A stretch of DNA of 64,000 nt from Sandaracinomonas limnophila. Its GTDB lineage: Bacteria; Bacteroidota; Bacteroidia; Cytophagales; Spirosomataceae. Shown here piece after piece: positions 52,294 through 62,244 of the stretch; within the stretch, counting starts at the first letter, position 1; every line of letters starts with the position of its first letter. The stretch is from the NCBI RefSeq assembly GCF_004005965.1, contig NZ_SACY01000002.1, forward strand, positions 62,001 to 126,000. Reading direction: 5' to 3'. The notes below the pieces were generated by a model. The model worked only from the letters and a program-made list of their open reading frames with translations. It was not told the DNA's origin and did no database searches. The position numbers and the translations under genes were made by a program.

Positions 52294-53472
52294 CTATAAA
52301 TTATGAAAAAAATTAAATAATCTAAGTCCGTTAATTTTAAGACCAAATATATTCTGAGAAATATTTCTAGCACCGTCGCCTAACTTTTGTCTTAAATCCA
52401 AATTTAAAACTAGTCTTTCAATCTGATTAGTAAGCTGCTCAACATTGCCATCTTCAAAAAACAAAACATCTTTTTGATCTGTAAATACTGTTGCTAGTTC
52501 ACCTGTATTAGACGCTATTATAGGTTTACCCATAGAAGCAAACTCACCAATTATTGTCGGAAATGCATAATCAGTAAAACCATCTTTAAACTGAGGCAAA
52601 GCGAAAATATCTGTAGCAGAAAATGTTTCAATTAATTCTTGTTCTGTTAATTTGCCCGTAAAAAATATATACTCTTCCAAAGAATATTCTTTAACTAATG
52701 AATATAAATCAGGCTTAAACTTATTATGCGAAACATTGCCTACAAATAATAACAAAATATTTTTATACTTTATACTTAAATTCCTAATTGCCTCAACTAG
52801 TAATTCTGAACCCTCATAATACCAATAGGATCCACAAAAAGTAATCAATACCTTATCTGAAAAATTATTTGTAGCTCTAAATTTAATTGCAGACTTATCG
52901 CTACATTTAAAATTTAAACTATCAACTAATACCGGCAAAATTAATGTAGGTGTAGATAGAGGTAAACTTCTTTTTAATGATTGATTAATGACAATGTTGA
53001 AATCAGTAATTTTATTTAAAATACTTTCAGTTGGTTTAACTATAAATAAAAGTTTAATCTTATTAAGAAAACCAGATCTCATTATCTTATTTTCAGAATG
53101 CTTATCACAAATCTCTAATCCAAATTTTATACCAAATACTTTAAATAAAATCATCAAAACGATGCTATCGATAATCGTATTGTAAAATATTACAAAATCA
53201 TATTTGTTCTTTTTTATTTTTTTAAAACAATCAAAATAAAAATGTAATCGGCTTAACAAGGGGAAATCATATTTTTTCCCAAAAGATATTATTTTAGACT
53301 TAAATGATGGAGGTAAATCATAATTGGTAACATTTCTCCATCTAGGTTGTAATATATCTGCTTCAATACCCACCAAATTCAAAGATTCACAAATATTAAT
53401 AACTCTTCTATCGTTGGCAGATAAAAAATTAAAATTGGGTACGCAAGAATCATATAAAACACCTATCTTCAT
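52294..53472 (-). CDS. GT4-family glycosyltransferase
   Basis: 392 residues, GT-B with C-terminal FVGNVSHNKFKPDLYSLV, YIFFTGKLTEQELIETFSATDIFALPQFKDGFTDYAFP and a following GEFASMGKPIIASNTGEL donor site. The N-terminal LYDSCVPNFNFLSANDRRV lacks a signal peptide. It lies 2 bp from the Wzy start and overlaps the upstream GT by 4 bp. Cytoplasmic side of the membrane; donor unknown. Confidence 0.85.
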   Translation of the reverse strand: MKIGVLYDSCVPNFNFLSANDRRVINICESLNLVGIEADILQPRWRNVTNYDLPPSFKSKIISFGKKYDFPLLSRLHFYFDCFKKIKKNKYDFVIFYNTIIDSIVLMILFKVFGIKFGLEICDKHSENKIMRSGFLNKIKLLFIVKPTESILNKITDFNIVINQSLKRSLPLSTPTLILPVLVDSLNFKCSDKSAIKFRATNNFSDKVLITFCGSYWYYEGSELLVEAIRNLSIKYKNILLLFVGNVSHNKFKPDLYSLVKEYSLEEYIFFTGKLTEQELIETFSATDIFALPQFKDGFTDYAFPTIIGEFASMGKPIIASNTGELATVFTDQKDVLFFEDGNVEQLTNQIERLVLNLDLRQKLGDGARNISQNIFGLKINGLRLFNFFHNL

Positions 53473-54662
53473 TTAACTGCTAGATTATATGCTGAAAGGA
53501 TATTATTCATACAATTACTATACATCAGTTTTTGCTTTTGAATTTTAGAATTATACTTCGCCTTATTTCTAAACTCTTCATCAAGAATCATTTTTCTCAG
53601 CAAATATGACATTGCTAAAACATCATTAGGATTAAACTGAAATTCAGGATCACCAATAGTATCTGGTAAGGATGTGACATTTGAACAAATTACGGGTCTC
53701 TCAATAAAAATTGCCTCTATTAATGGAAAGCTGCCTGCCTCATATTTAGTTGGAACGACAACAAATAAAGCATTTTGATATAATGAGAATAACGTTTTTT
53801 CATTTTGAATTCCGACAAAATGTACTCTTCCTTCAAGACCAAGACTTTTAATAAGTGGCCTAATAGTATCATAATAATAATCATTAATTCCTCCTGTACA
53901 AACTAAATTAATCTCGATTTCATTAATTTGAGTAAGAGCGTTTAATAAATTTATATGGTTTTTATGAGGCCAAGTATTTGCTGGATACAATATATATTTA
54001 GATGGAATACTTTCATTTAGTGATTCAACAATTTCATGATTGGAATTCAAGAATTTACTAAACCAAAAATCGTTAAAATCTAATAAAACAACTGATATTT
54101 TATCAGGAGAAAGATTAAAGTATTTCTGTAAATCTAACTTTACATGTTCATAGCTTACAATTACATGCGAAGCACGATCAAGACAATCCATGTAATTGAA
54201 AGATCTGACAAATCTGTCAAAAGCAGAAAAGTATTCTGGATAATGTAGCTCTTGTACATCATGCATAGTACAAATAGTCCTTACATTTACATATGGAGTA
54301 TATTGAAATGGAGAATGAACAATATCAATTTTATACTTCCTTACTATTCTATTTAAATAACTGTAATAACTAACCCTGAATTTTTTTTGTGCTCTAATTA
54401 AAACAAAGTTAATAAACCGAGTTATATTAAATAGAAAACGCTCAAATTTTGATTCTAAACTAATTGAACGATTTATAAGTACAAAGTCTAGCCGTTTAGA
54501 ACTTTCAATTATATTGAGAAGTTCTTGATCTAAATTATTTGTCAATATAAAATATTGATTACTCAAATCCTTCTCCAGAACTTTTAGTAAACCTAAAGCA
54601 TATTGCCTTGTACCGCCACTATCTTGAGATAAGTTTGGAACATATAATAAAATTTTCATCAA
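53469..54662 (-). CDS. GT4-family glycosyltransferase (mannosyltransferase-like)
   Basis: 397 residues. YVPNLSQDSGGTRQYALGLLKVL opens the acceptor domain; SKYILYPANTWPHKNHINLLNAL and LFVVPTKYEAGSFPLIEAIFIERPVICSNV form the GDP/ADP-sugar-type donor domain characteristic of WbdB/WbdC-like mannosyl- and perosaminyl-transferases. With Gmd/Per in the same operon, GDP-N-formylperosamine is a reasonable donor. Overlaps both neighbours by 4 bp. Confidence 0.85.
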   Translation of the reverse strand: MMKILLYVPNLSQDSGGTRQYALGLLKVLEKDLSNQYFILTNNLDQELLNIIESSKRLDFVLINRSISLESKFERFLFNITRFINFVLIRAQKKFRVSYYSYLNRIVRKYKIDIVHSPFQYTPYVNVRTICTMHDVQELHYPEYFSAFDRFVRSFNYMDCLDRASHVIVSYEHVKLDLQKYFNLSPDKISVVLLDFNDFWFSKFLNSNHEIVESLNESIPSKYILYPANTWPHKNHINLLNALTQINEIEINLVCTGGINDYYYDTIRPLIKSLGLEGRVHFVGIQNEKTLFSLYQNALFVVVPTKYEAGSFPLIEAIFIERPVICSNVTSLPDTIGDPEFQFNPNDVLAMSYLLRKMILDEEFRNKAKYNSKIQKQKLMYSNCMNNILSAYNLAVK

Positions 54663-55579
54663 AAAATTTCAATTTGATTAGTCCTAGTATTAAAAAACTG
54701 CATATCCTTTAATATCTTCTGTCTATCAGCAAAAGAATTATAATTTAAACTTCCGTCACTATTTCGACTTTCCCTGAATTTTGACATAATGTAACCACCT
54801 TTACAATCAAGAGCTTGGATTTGAGATTTATTTATATCTGCTCTTATAAAATATGCATTATTCCCGGCTGAATTACATCCTACAAATTCGTATCCCTTTT
54901 CCAAAGCTAAATCATAAAGAGATAATAAAGATGAACCAGCAAATAAATTACTAAAATGCACATTACCTCGAACAAAATTAGGATCATAAGGAATGGTCAA
55001 AGCACGTTCACAACCAAGAATACTATTATATTCCATAATTACAATTTCAGGATTAATAACTTCAATCGCTTTCCAAATCCAATAATCATTTCCATCAATA
55101 TCAATATGCAATATCCCAACATCTCCAATAAAGCCGTTTTGGGTTAAAATATCATTTATATTTCCCGTGTTAATAAAATGCTTCACTGCTGTAATATCAT
55201 GCTTCCAATAAATTGTATCATTTTGAATATAATCAATGTTGCTTTGAGAACCATCTATTATTAGTCCTGTCCAATTATCATTTAACAACAAAAATCTAGT
55301 GTTAGATTCCAAATAATTCTCTACACCAAATTCAATAAAAGTTTTCGTTTCAATTTTTAGTTTATTTATTAAATATTGAATAATTCCATCATCTCCCCAT
55401 TGTGAAAAAACTTTAAATTCTGCCTCACTAAGTTTTGAAATATTATTTAAATTCATTTTTAGCAACTTAGCATTTATAACTCCTTGATTATAAATTAATT
55501 GCTCAATATTCTCCTTAAATATTCTATTAAATAGAATTCTAAATAACCTTTGTACAATTTGAATAATTCTATTTTTCAT
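54659..55579 (-). CDS. FkbM/SAM-methyltransferase-like protein of polysaccharide loci
   Basis: 306 residues. An N-terminal helix region, then FSQWGDDGIIQYLINKL, TFIEFGVENYLESNTRFLL and GILHIDIDGNDYWIWKAI with an acidic DIDGND motif that corresponds to the SAM or metal site in FkbM-type enzymes. This type is repeatedly found inside O-antigen and capsule loci without an assigned substrate. It overlaps the formyltransferase gene by 11 bp. Could methylate a sugar; alternatively a non-catalytic family member. Confidence 0.65.
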   Translation of the reverse strand: MKNRIIQIVQRLFRILFNRIFKENIEQLIYNQGVINAKLLKMNLNNISKLSEAEFKVFSQWGDDGIIQYLINKLKIETKTFIEFGVENYLESNTRFLLLNDNWTGLIIDGSQSNIDYIQNDTIYWKHDITAVKHFINTGNINDILTQNGFIGDVGILHIDIDGNDYWIWKAIEVINPEIVIMEYNSILGCERALTIPYDPNFVRGNVHFSNLFAGSSLLSLYDLALEKGYEFVGCNSAGNNAYFIRADINKSQIQALDCKGGYIMSKFRESRNSDGSLNYNSFADRQKILKDMQFFNTRTNQIEIF

Positions 55580-56288
55580 CTCGAATATTTATAAACTCTT
55601 TAAAGTTTTTAATTGTGATACCTTTATATTGAGCAAGATTCAAAGGTGGATTTATCATCGCCCTAATAAATCTTTTAATTTTATTTTCATCCCACAACTC
55701 ATCTATTTCTCCATCATATGGACACCCCCTTTTGTAATATTTACCTAGTTGGTTTTGTGGTTCACCAACATATCCACTAATTACCCTGTCAAAAACATTT
55801 TCAAATTCCAAAATCGCCTCAAACATAACTCTATTGTATAGATTAACCTGTAAATCCCAATCTTCAAGAACTATTTTTTTTTGAAAAATAATATTCCCTC
55901 TATCTATTTTTTCATTTATATAATGGTAAGTATATCCTACTTCATTTTCACCATTAATCATTGCCCAAGTTAAACTACTACAGCCTTTATAATTTGGTAA
56001 TAAAGATGGGTGTAAATTAAATATTTTATTATTAACCAAACTTATCACTCCATTATCAATAATATACGGATAATAAATACTGCAAATTATATCAGGTAAA
56101 AAAGGTAAATTTTCAGAGTTAATTTTATCTAACGAATACGATATATTTCTATCTTTACACAACTGCACTAAATCTGGCACGTAATATTGGGATTCACAAG
56201 TATATACAAATACATTATAATTTCTTTTAATTAATATATCTAAGGCTTTGCAACCACTCCAATTATACCCACATAATATCACATTCAT
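55569..56288 (-). CDS. Sugar N-formyltransferase (10-formyl-THF dependent; WbkC-like)
   Basis: 239 residues. The formyl-transferase core is clear: NLHPSLLPNYKGCSSLTWAM near 95-114 supplies Asn and His of the N-x-HPSLLP motif, and YHYINEKIDRGNII near 126-139 supplies the conserved Asp. Length fits sugar formyltransferases such as Brucella WbkC. The upstream gene, overlapping by 4 bp, is a perosamine-type aminotransferase, and Gmd is two genes further up, which together predict GDP-N-formylperosamine. The N-terminus lacks ankyrin or WlaRD extra domains. Confidence 0.87.
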   Translation of the reverse strand: MNVILCGYNWSGCKALDILIKRNYNVFVYTCESQYYVPDLVQLCKDRNISYSLDKINSENLPFLPDIICSIYYPYIIDNGVISLVNNKIFNLHPSLLPNYKGCSSLTWAMINGENEVGYTYHYINEKIDRGNIIFQKKIVLEDWDLQVNLYNRVMFEAILEFENVFDRVISGYVGEPQNQLGKYYKRGCPYDGEIDELWDENKIKRFIRAMINPPLNLAQYKGITIKNFKEFINIRDEK

Positions 56289-57382
56289 AATTTAATATTT
56301 AACAGACTAGTTACAATATAAGTTAGATCCTTCTTACTTAAATCTGGATAGCTGGGTAAATTTATTCCTCTTGATGCCAAATCAATCGCTATGGGGAATG
56401 TATCTTTAGAATTTAAATACATAGGCATAGTATGTACAGGATAAAAGAGTGGTCGCGTTTCAATTCCTAAGTTTTTCAATTCCAAACGAATTACATCTCG
56501 TAAATTTCTATCTGGTACTAGAACAGAGCACATCCAATAAGAGTTAGATACATCTCCTATACTTTCATGAAAGATATAATCTGTGTTTTTAAATGATTCT
56601 TGATAAAAATTTGCAATTTCAGACTTCTTTAACAGAATATCATTAACATTTTCTAGTTGAGCAAGTCCAATTGCAGCCTGTATATTTGTCATTCTATAAT
56701 TATATCCAATAATATCATGCCAATATTCTCGATTGACAGCCAGACCTTGCCCTTTTAAATTAACAACTTTTTCGTACAGCTTTTTATTATTACTAACAAC
56801 CATTCCACCTTCTCCAGTAGTAATTGTTTTATTTCCAAAAAAGCTAAAAGTAGATATATCACCAAAAGTTCCGACATGTCTATTTTTATATTTTGATCCT
56901 ATTGCTTCTGCACAATCTTCAATTAAAAAAAGATTATGTTCCTTGGCAATTTTAGATAATTCATCCATATTACATGGGTGACCATATAGGTGAACAACCA
57001 TAATTGCTTTAGTTTTACTAGTAATTTTATTCTTAATATCTTCCGGATCAATTTGCCAGCTATTTTTAAGTGAATCCACAAAAACAGGTTTAGCACCGGT
57101 GTAAGAAATTGCATTAACAGATGCAATATATGTAAGTGTAGGTACAATTACTTCATCCCCTGATGATATATCTAAAGCTAATAATGCCAAATGTAATGCT
57201 ACAGTACCATTGCAAACACTTGCAGCGTAATCAATATTTATAAATTTCGAAAATTCCGTTTCAAATTGATTTATAAATTTTCCTTTAGAAGAAATCCAAG
57301 TAGAATCTAAACATTCATTTACGTACTTTTTTTCATTTCCATTTAAACTTGGACGATAAACAGGGTATAAAAAATTATTCAT
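56285..57382 (-). CDS. GDP-perosamine synthase-like aminotransferase
   Basis: 365 residues from ATG 57380-57382 (MNNFLYPVYRPSL), matching the usual GDP-perosamine synthase N-terminus; the longer frame starting at 57412 would overlap the flippase gene. PLP site: GTVALHLAL, LIEDCAEAIGSKY, and the Lys in FSFFGNKTITTGEGGMV, the FGNK(T/I) pattern being diagnostic for perosamine-type enzymes. It converts GDP-4-keto-6-deoxymannose to GDP-perosamine; Gmd (58859) makes the substrate. Confidence 0.85.
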   Translation of the reverse strand: MNNFLYPVYRPSLNGNEKKYVNECLDSTWISSKGKFINQFETEFSKFINIDYAASVCNGTVALHLALLALDISSGDEVIVPTLTYIASVNAISYTGAKPVFVDSLKNSWQIDPEDIKNKITSKTKAIMVVHLYGHPCNMDELSKIAKEHNLFLIEDCAEAIGSKYKNRHVGTFGDISTFSFFGNKTITTGEGGMVVSNNKKLYEKVVNLKGQGLAVNREYWHDIIGYNYRMTNIQAAIGLAQLENVNDILLKKSEIANFYQESFKNTDYIFHESIGDVSNSYWMCSVLVPDRNLRDVIRLELKNLGIETRPLFYPVHTMPMYLNSKDTFPIAIDLASRGINLPSYPDLSKKDLTYIVTSLLNIKL

Positions 57383-57392
57383 ATGAGTATAA

Positions 57393-58748
57393 TTAGGAAA
57401 ACCAAATTCCAATTGCCTTGTTGTTTATAATTAGATAATATTGATAAAGTGAAATTAGAGGATTTACAGAAATACTCAAACAAGTAGCTAGTATAATTCC
57501 GTCAACATTCATACCAAAATACTTGACAAACAAATAACACAAAGGAATATTTACAATAGAGGCCATTAAGCTTATATAGAACTGAATTTTAATTTTACCA
57601 ATACCATTTAAAAAATAGACATAAATGTTACTGTATGTAGAAATTAAAATAAAAATTCCCATAAAAATAGTTAGCCTACGTGGCACAATAATACTAGTGC
57701 CCAACCAGAACTTATATATATCAGAAGACCAAAAAATTGTAACTAAAACTGCAACTGCAAGTAAAATCCATACAACATTCAAGCCCCAAACAGCTTTTTT
57801 AATCCATGTAAAATCAGCCCTTATGAATGCTTCATTAAAAGCAGTCCACAAAGGAGTCAAAATGATTGTCCAAGCAAAAATAAATGAGCTAAATAGTTTA
57901 TATGGTATATTATATAATGTAACCTCTTTGGGAGAAAACAATGAATTTATAATTAAATTATCTGATGAAAATATCACCAGAGATGCTATTTGAATTGCAA
58001 AAAACTTTAAACTGACTGAAAGAATATCAGCGGTATTTGAAAAGTTCACTGTCCCCCAATTTGGGGAAATTAATTTAAACTTATTTTTAAAAAGAAAAAT
58101 CGATACACAAAACAAAAATATTATAGGTATACCATTCGAAACAATATTTAACCAAAAAAGCTTATTTTGTGTAACAGTTTTTGATAATAATACCAATCCT
58201 AAAAATACAAATGCATTAATTATAAAATTATTTCTGGCTACAATATCTGCTCTTTGATGAGCAAACAAAATCGAATTTATTAAATCCAAAATAAATCGAG
58301 CAGAAAAAAATATTATTAGTGTTGGCATTAGTATTTTCAAGTTAGCACTATCTGCATTTGATGTTTTAAATACTAAACCCCAATCTATAAAAATGTTACA
58401 AAACAAAAAGATTACAATTAAAATCAATACTATAATAAAAAAAATAAAATAAGATGTCGATACCAAAGACCTAGATGTTAATATATTTCCTTGAGTTATA
58501 TTTTCACATAATTTATTTTTTAATCCATTTCCAATTCCAAGATCTAGCAAGGAAATCCAAGATAAAACAGAACTAATCGTTAGCCAAATTCCATAATTTG
58601 AAGAATCTAAGAAATTTAGAAATATTGGTACAGATAAAAAATTTAAAACTACACCAAAGCATTTATAAATCGCTGAATAAAAAATGTTATTTAATTGACC
58701 AATAGTTCGTTCACCTAAGTTGTTTTTGTTAAGTATATTTAATTTCAT
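57393..58748 (-). CDS. Polysaccharide flippase (Wzx-like, MOP superfamily)
   Basis: 451 residues with about twelve transmembrane helices, start NNLGERTIGQLNNIFYSAIY leading into the usual first helices, and the SSDNLIINSLFSPKEVTLYNIPYKLF segment at the centre that is typical of Wzx/RfbX proteins. It flips lipid-linked repeat units to the periplasm for Wzy. A 110-bp AT-rich gap separates it from Gmd; a promoter for the downstream genes could lie there, though no convincing box was identified. Confidence 0.85.
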   Translation of the reverse strand: MKLNILNKNNLGERTIGQLNNIFYSAIYKCFGVVLNFLSVPIFLNFLDSSNYGIWLTISSVLSWISLLDLGIGNGLKNKLCENITQGNILTSRSLVSTSYFIFFIIVLILIVIFLFCNIFIDWGLVFKTSNADSANLKILMPTLIIFFSARFILDLINSILFAHQRADIVARNNFIINAFVFLGLVLLSKTVTQNKLFWLNIVSNGIPIIFLFCVSIFLFKNKFKLISPNWGTVNFSNTADILSVSLKFFAIQIASLVIFSSDNLIINSLFSPKEVTLYNIPYKLFSSFIFAWTIILTPLWTAFNEAFIRADFTWIKKAVWGLNVVWILLAVAVLVTIFWSSDIYKFWLGTSIIVPRRLTIFMGIFILISTYSNIYVYFLNGIGKIKIQFYISLMASIVNIPLCYLFVKYFGMNVDGIILATCLSISVNPLISLYQYYLIINNKAIGIWFS

Positions 58749-58858
58749 TACATCTTTTCTTTAATCCTAAAACAAAGCTATGAACAGAAATTAAAAAACA
58801 TAAACTATTTAGAAATTGAATCCCCAACTAAAATTTTTATTTGAAATTTTCTTTTTAA

Positions 58859-59929
58859 TTATATTGATACATTTTTAAATAGTATCAAATCGCTCTCAAC
58901 CATCTCTTTAACTAAAGCAGGCAAATCGTATTTAGGCTTCCATCCTAATTTAGACTTTGCTTTTGTTGGATCGCCTAATAACAAATCTACCTCAGTTGGT
59001 CTATAATATTTAGGGTCAACTCTTACAACTTCACGCCCTAATTCAAGTTGATATTCACCATTACATTTATGTATAAAACCAACTTCATTTTCACCCTCCC
59101 CCTTAAATCCTAATTCAATTCCTACTTCAGCAAATGACATTCTTACAAACTCGCGAATCGTAGTCGTTACTCCTGTTGCTAACACAAAATCTTCTGGTAT
59201 ATCTTGCTGTAAAATTAACCACATTCCTTTAATATAATCTTTTGCATGTCCCCAATCTCTTTCAGAGTTTAAATTACCTAAATACAAACAATCTTCCTGT
59301 CCTAAAACGATTTTTGCTGTTGCTCTCGTAATTTTTCGAGTAACAAAAGTTTCTCCTCTTTGTGGAGACTCATGATTAAATAAAATTCCATTGCATGCAA
59401 ACATATCATAGGCTTCTCTATAATTTACTGTAATCCAATAGGCATAAAGCTTTGCAACAGCATAAGGAGACCGAGGATAAAATGGAGTAGTTTCAGATTG
59501 TGGAACAGCTTGAACCAAACCATATAACTCAGATGTAGAGGCTTGATAAATTTTTGTCTTCTTAGTCAGTCCTAATAATCGAACTGCTTCTAATATTCTC
59601 AATGTACCTATACCATCAGCATTCGCAGTATATTCAGGTGAATCAAAACTTACATGAACATGGCTCATTGCGGCGAGGTTATATATTTCATCAGGTTGAA
59701 CTTCCTGAATGATCCTTATAAGATTTGTACTGTCAGTTAAATCCCCATAATGCAAATGAAGATTTCGATCCGGTACATGAGGGTCTTGATATAAATGATC
59801 AATTCGCTGTGTATTAATTAGTGATGATCTACGTTTAACTCCGTGAACTTCGTAACCTTTTTTCAATAAGAATTCAGCAAGATATGCTCCGTCTTGACCT
59901 GTAATTCCTGTAACTAATGCCTTTTTCAA
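58859..59929 (-). CDS. gmd: GDP-mannose 4,6-dehydratase
   Basis: 356 residues, slightly short versus E. coli Gmd (373). NADP-binding [19 protein letters not shown] at residues 7-25, [18 protein letters not shown], the catalytic Thr/Ser-Tyr-Lys set in [10 protein letters not shown] (about 125-133) and [15 protein letters not shown] (about 150-164), and [20 protein letters not shown] near 180. It makes GDP-4-keto-6-deoxy-D-mannose for the perosamine branch. Starts 12 bp after the Ugd stop. Confidence 0.93.
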   Translation of the reverse strand: MKKALVTGITGQDGAYLAEFLLKKGYEVHGVKRRSSLINTQRIDHLYQDPHVPDRNLHLHYGDLTDSTNLIRIIQEVQPDEIYNLAAMSHVHVSFDSPEYTANADGIGTLRILEAVRLLGLTKKTKIYQASTSELYGLVQAVPQSETTPFYPRSPYAVAKLYAYWITVNYREAYDMFACNGILFNHESPQRGETFVTRKITRATAKIVLGQEDCLYLGNLNSERDWGHAKDYIKGMWLILQQDIPEDFVLATGVTTTIREFVRMSFAEVGIELGFKGEGENEVGFIHKCNGEYQLELGREVVRVDPKYYRPTEVDLLLGDPTKAKSKLGWKPKYDLPALVKEMVESDLILFKNVSI

Positions 59930-59940
59930 ATTAATAAAAT

Positions 59941-61239
59941 TTATCGACCTATACTGTAATATTCTATACCAAATTCCTTTAAATCATCACGCGAATAAAG
60001 ATTTCTACCATCAAAAATGACTTTATTTTTCAAAATTTGTTCAATTTTTTCAAAATCAGGAATTCTAAATTCCGACCACTCTGTAGCAATAATTAAAGCA
60101 TCTGCCCCTTTCAATGTTTCATAAGGATTCATTGAATATTTAACAGAATCACCTAAAAGAACTTTCACATTATTCATTGCTTCTGGATCATATGCCGAAA
60201 TAGTAGCACCTGAATTCAGTAAAGATTGAATAATATATAATGCTGGCGCCTCACGTATATCATCCGTATTGGGCTTGAAAGCCAAGCCCCAAAGAGCAAA
60301 ATGTTTCCCTTTTAAATCATGATTAAAGTGTGCTTCAATTTTTGGAATCAAATGAGTCTTTTGAATCTCATTTACCCTTTCAACTGATTTCAAAATTTGA
60401 AAATCGTAATTAACTTCCTCTGATGACTTGATTAATGCTTGCACATCCTTTGGGAAGCAAGATCCTCCATAACCAATACCAGGAAAAAGGAATCGTTTAC
60501 CAATGCGTTTATCACTTCCAATACCACGTCGCACCATATCAACATCCGCCCCTAAACGCTCACACAGTTGAGCAATTTCATTCATGAATGAGATTTTAGT
60601 AGCAAGAAATGAATTAGCAGCATATTTGGTTAACTCAGCACTTTTTTCATCCATATAAATGACTGGATTCCCTTGACGCACGAAGGGTGCATAGAGATCT
60701 CCCATCACTTTTTTCGCACGATCAGAACTTGCCCCAATAACAACACGATCCGGTTTCATAAAGTCTTCCACAGCAACTCCCTCACGTAAAAATTCAGGAT
60801 TGCTAACCACATCAAATTCAACTTTGGCATGTTTTGCAATAGCAGCCCTAACTTTATCGGCTGTACCTACTGGAACAGTACTTTTATCAACAATGACCTT
60901 ATAGTCTTCTAATAAATATCCTAATTGATCTGCTACTCCCAATACATACTTTAGGTCAGCACTGCCATCTTCTCCTGAGGGAGTTGGCAATGCCAAAAAT
61001 ACAATTTGAGCTCCCTGAATACCTGATTTTAAATCAGTGGTAAATTTCAAGCGGCAATCTCTCAGGTTCTTAAGAAACATCTTCTCCAGACCTGGTTCAT
61101 AGATCGTAATCTCTCCTTGAACTAATCTTTCAATTTTAGCTTGATCAATATCAACACAAGTGACTGTATTTCCTGTCTCTGCAAAACAAGTTCCTGAAAC
61201 TAGTCCTACATAACCTGTACCTATTACTGCTATTTTCAT
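59941..61239 (-). CDS. ugd: UDP-glucose 6-dehydrogenase
   Basis: 432 residues from the ATG 61237-61239; the alternative upstream start adds 11 residues read from a 12-bp tandem repeat. Rossmann [16 protein letters not shown] at 5-20, [12 protein letters not shown] near 120, the catalytic Cys in [16 protein letters not shown] near 255-270. The GGSCFPKD context distinguishes it from the UDP-GlcNAc dehydrogenase at 29936. It makes UDP-glucuronic acid, either a repeat-unit component or a precursor. First gene of the polysaccharide operon; the leader downstream of the regulator contains repeats. Confidence 0.92.
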   Translation of the reverse strand: MKIAVIGTGYVGLVSGTCFAETGNTVTCVDIDQAKIERLVQGEITIYEPGLEKMFLKNLRDCRLKFTTDLKSGIQGAQIVFLALPTPSGEDGSADLKYVLGVADQLGYLLEDYKVIVDKSTVPVGTADKVRAAIAKHAKVEFDVVSNPEFLREGVAVEDFMKPDRVVIGASSDRAKKVMGDLYAPFVRQGNPVIYMDEKSAELTKYAANSFLATKISFMNEIAQLCERLGADVDMVRRGIGSDKRIGKRFLFPGIGYGGSCFPKDVQALIKSSEEVNYDFQILKSVERVNEIQKTHLIPKIEAHFNHDLKGKHFALWGLAFKPNTDDIREAPALYIIQSLLNSGATISAYDPEAMNNVKVLLGDSVKYSMNPYETLKGADALIIATEWSEFRIPDFEKIEQILKNKVIFDGRNLYSRDDLKEFGIEYYSIGR

Positions 61240-61250
61240 TTTACTGTATT

Positions 61251-61274
61251 TGCGCACCAAACTGCGCACCAAAC
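61251..61274. repeat. Tandem 12-bp repeat in the Ugd leader
   Basis: TGCGCACCAAAC occurs twice in succession (61251-61262, 61263-61274), just upstream of the Ugd start. A related ACTGCGCACCGAAATGCG is found at 32945-32962. Confidence 0.75.
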
Positions 61275-61394
61275 CTTTTTATTTTTGATGATTTGCGTTA
61301 ATCTGAAATTTTAAATAAAACTATTTAACGCTGTAAATCAACGAATTAATGATTTACGATTATTTGAGTATATGAGTGAGCCGAATGGACCACA

Positions 61395-61916
61395 CTAATA
61401 TATCCTCACCTTGCTTCCGCCAAAACCATTGAAGCGTTCTATGTCTTTAACTACTCCGTAGCGGATGCTTTTGTTGAGGATGGGTTCTACTTTGTCTATG
61501 AGTTGAATCAGGTAGTTTTTGTCTATTTTGCCAATGATTAATAAGTCAATCAAGGGCGAATCGACACCTGAGGCGAGGTCTCCGGTAAGGTACACTTCTT
61601 GAACGTTACCGAGTTTCTTGATAATATCCTCTACCAGCGTTTCAATGCCAGCATATTTCATCACTATACCGCGGATCGATTGAAACATGGGGTGAGAGTC
61701 ATTGACGGAGTATTGTTTGACTTTCGTGTTATCTGCCTCCTCAGTCTCTTTGATCAAACTCATATCACGCAGTTTTCCCAATTCCAAACGGACCGTATTG
61801 GAACTGACATCAAAATCTCTCTCTAGTCCACGTAAATGGACCCTGGAGTCTGGATTAATAAAAAGCTTGAATAATAACCTGGCGCGAATTTTGCCAGAAA
61901 AGAGTTGATCGATCAA
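61395..61916 (-). CDS. wHTH regulator with degenerate nucleotidyltransferase-like domain
   Basis: 173 residues. Residues about 8-80 are an ArsR/MarR-like winged helix (RVHLRGLERDFDVSSNTVRLELGKLRDMSLI). Residues about 100-150 contain YLTGDLASGVDSPLIDLLIIGKID, which resembles the G-[S/D]-x3-G-x-D-S-x-x-D-L core of MNT-type nucleotidyltransferases but with altered spacing. Such proteins are found at the edge of Bacteroidota exopolysaccharide loci and may control them. It lies 155 bp before the Ugd start, same strand. Specific DNA target unknown. Confidence 0.65.
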   Translation of the reverse strand: MIDQLFSGKIRARLLFKLFINPDSRVHLRGLERDFDVSSNTVRLELGKLRDMSLIKETEEADNTKVKQYSVNDSHPMFQSIRGIVMKYAGIETLVEDIIKKLGNVQEVYLTGDLASGVDSPLIDLLIIGKIDKNYLIQLIDKVEPILNKSIRYGVVKDIERFNGFGGSKVRIY

Positions 61917-62074
61917 TGAATAAAGTAATAGAGGCCTTCCACGGCTTCGCCATCCTCAGTCCCATAAAAAATGTTCCTAAGCATGACACAATATTGAGTA
62001 GTAAATTTACTGATATTGTTTCAGTTTAGGAACAAAAATTATGTAAAAAATGTGTAATTATATATATTATTACT

Positions 62075-62244
62075 AATTATGGGTTATGGGATATGGGTTA
62101 TGAGTTATGGGTTATGAGTTATGAATTATGAATTTTTTTTTGAATTCAAATTGAATCTAAACTCATAACCCATAACCTAAAACTCATAACTCATAACAAC
62201 AACGCATAACCCATAACCCATAACCCATAACTCATAACTCATAA
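62075..62244. repeat. Heptamer TTATGGG/TTATGAG arrays in inverted orientation
   Basis: Left arm 62075-62132 consists of about eight units of TTATGGG/TTATGAG type; right arm 62159-62244 consists of about twelve units of the complementary CCCATAA/CTCATAA type. A T-rich spacer with GAATTC separates them. The arms can fold into a long hairpin. The right arm runs into the 3' end of the Gfo/Idh gene, where it encodes the final Tyr-Glu-Leu and the TGA stop at 62232-62234. It probably serves as transcription terminator or is a mobile minisatellite. The remaining intergenic sequence 61917-62074 shows nothing else. Confidence 0.8.
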
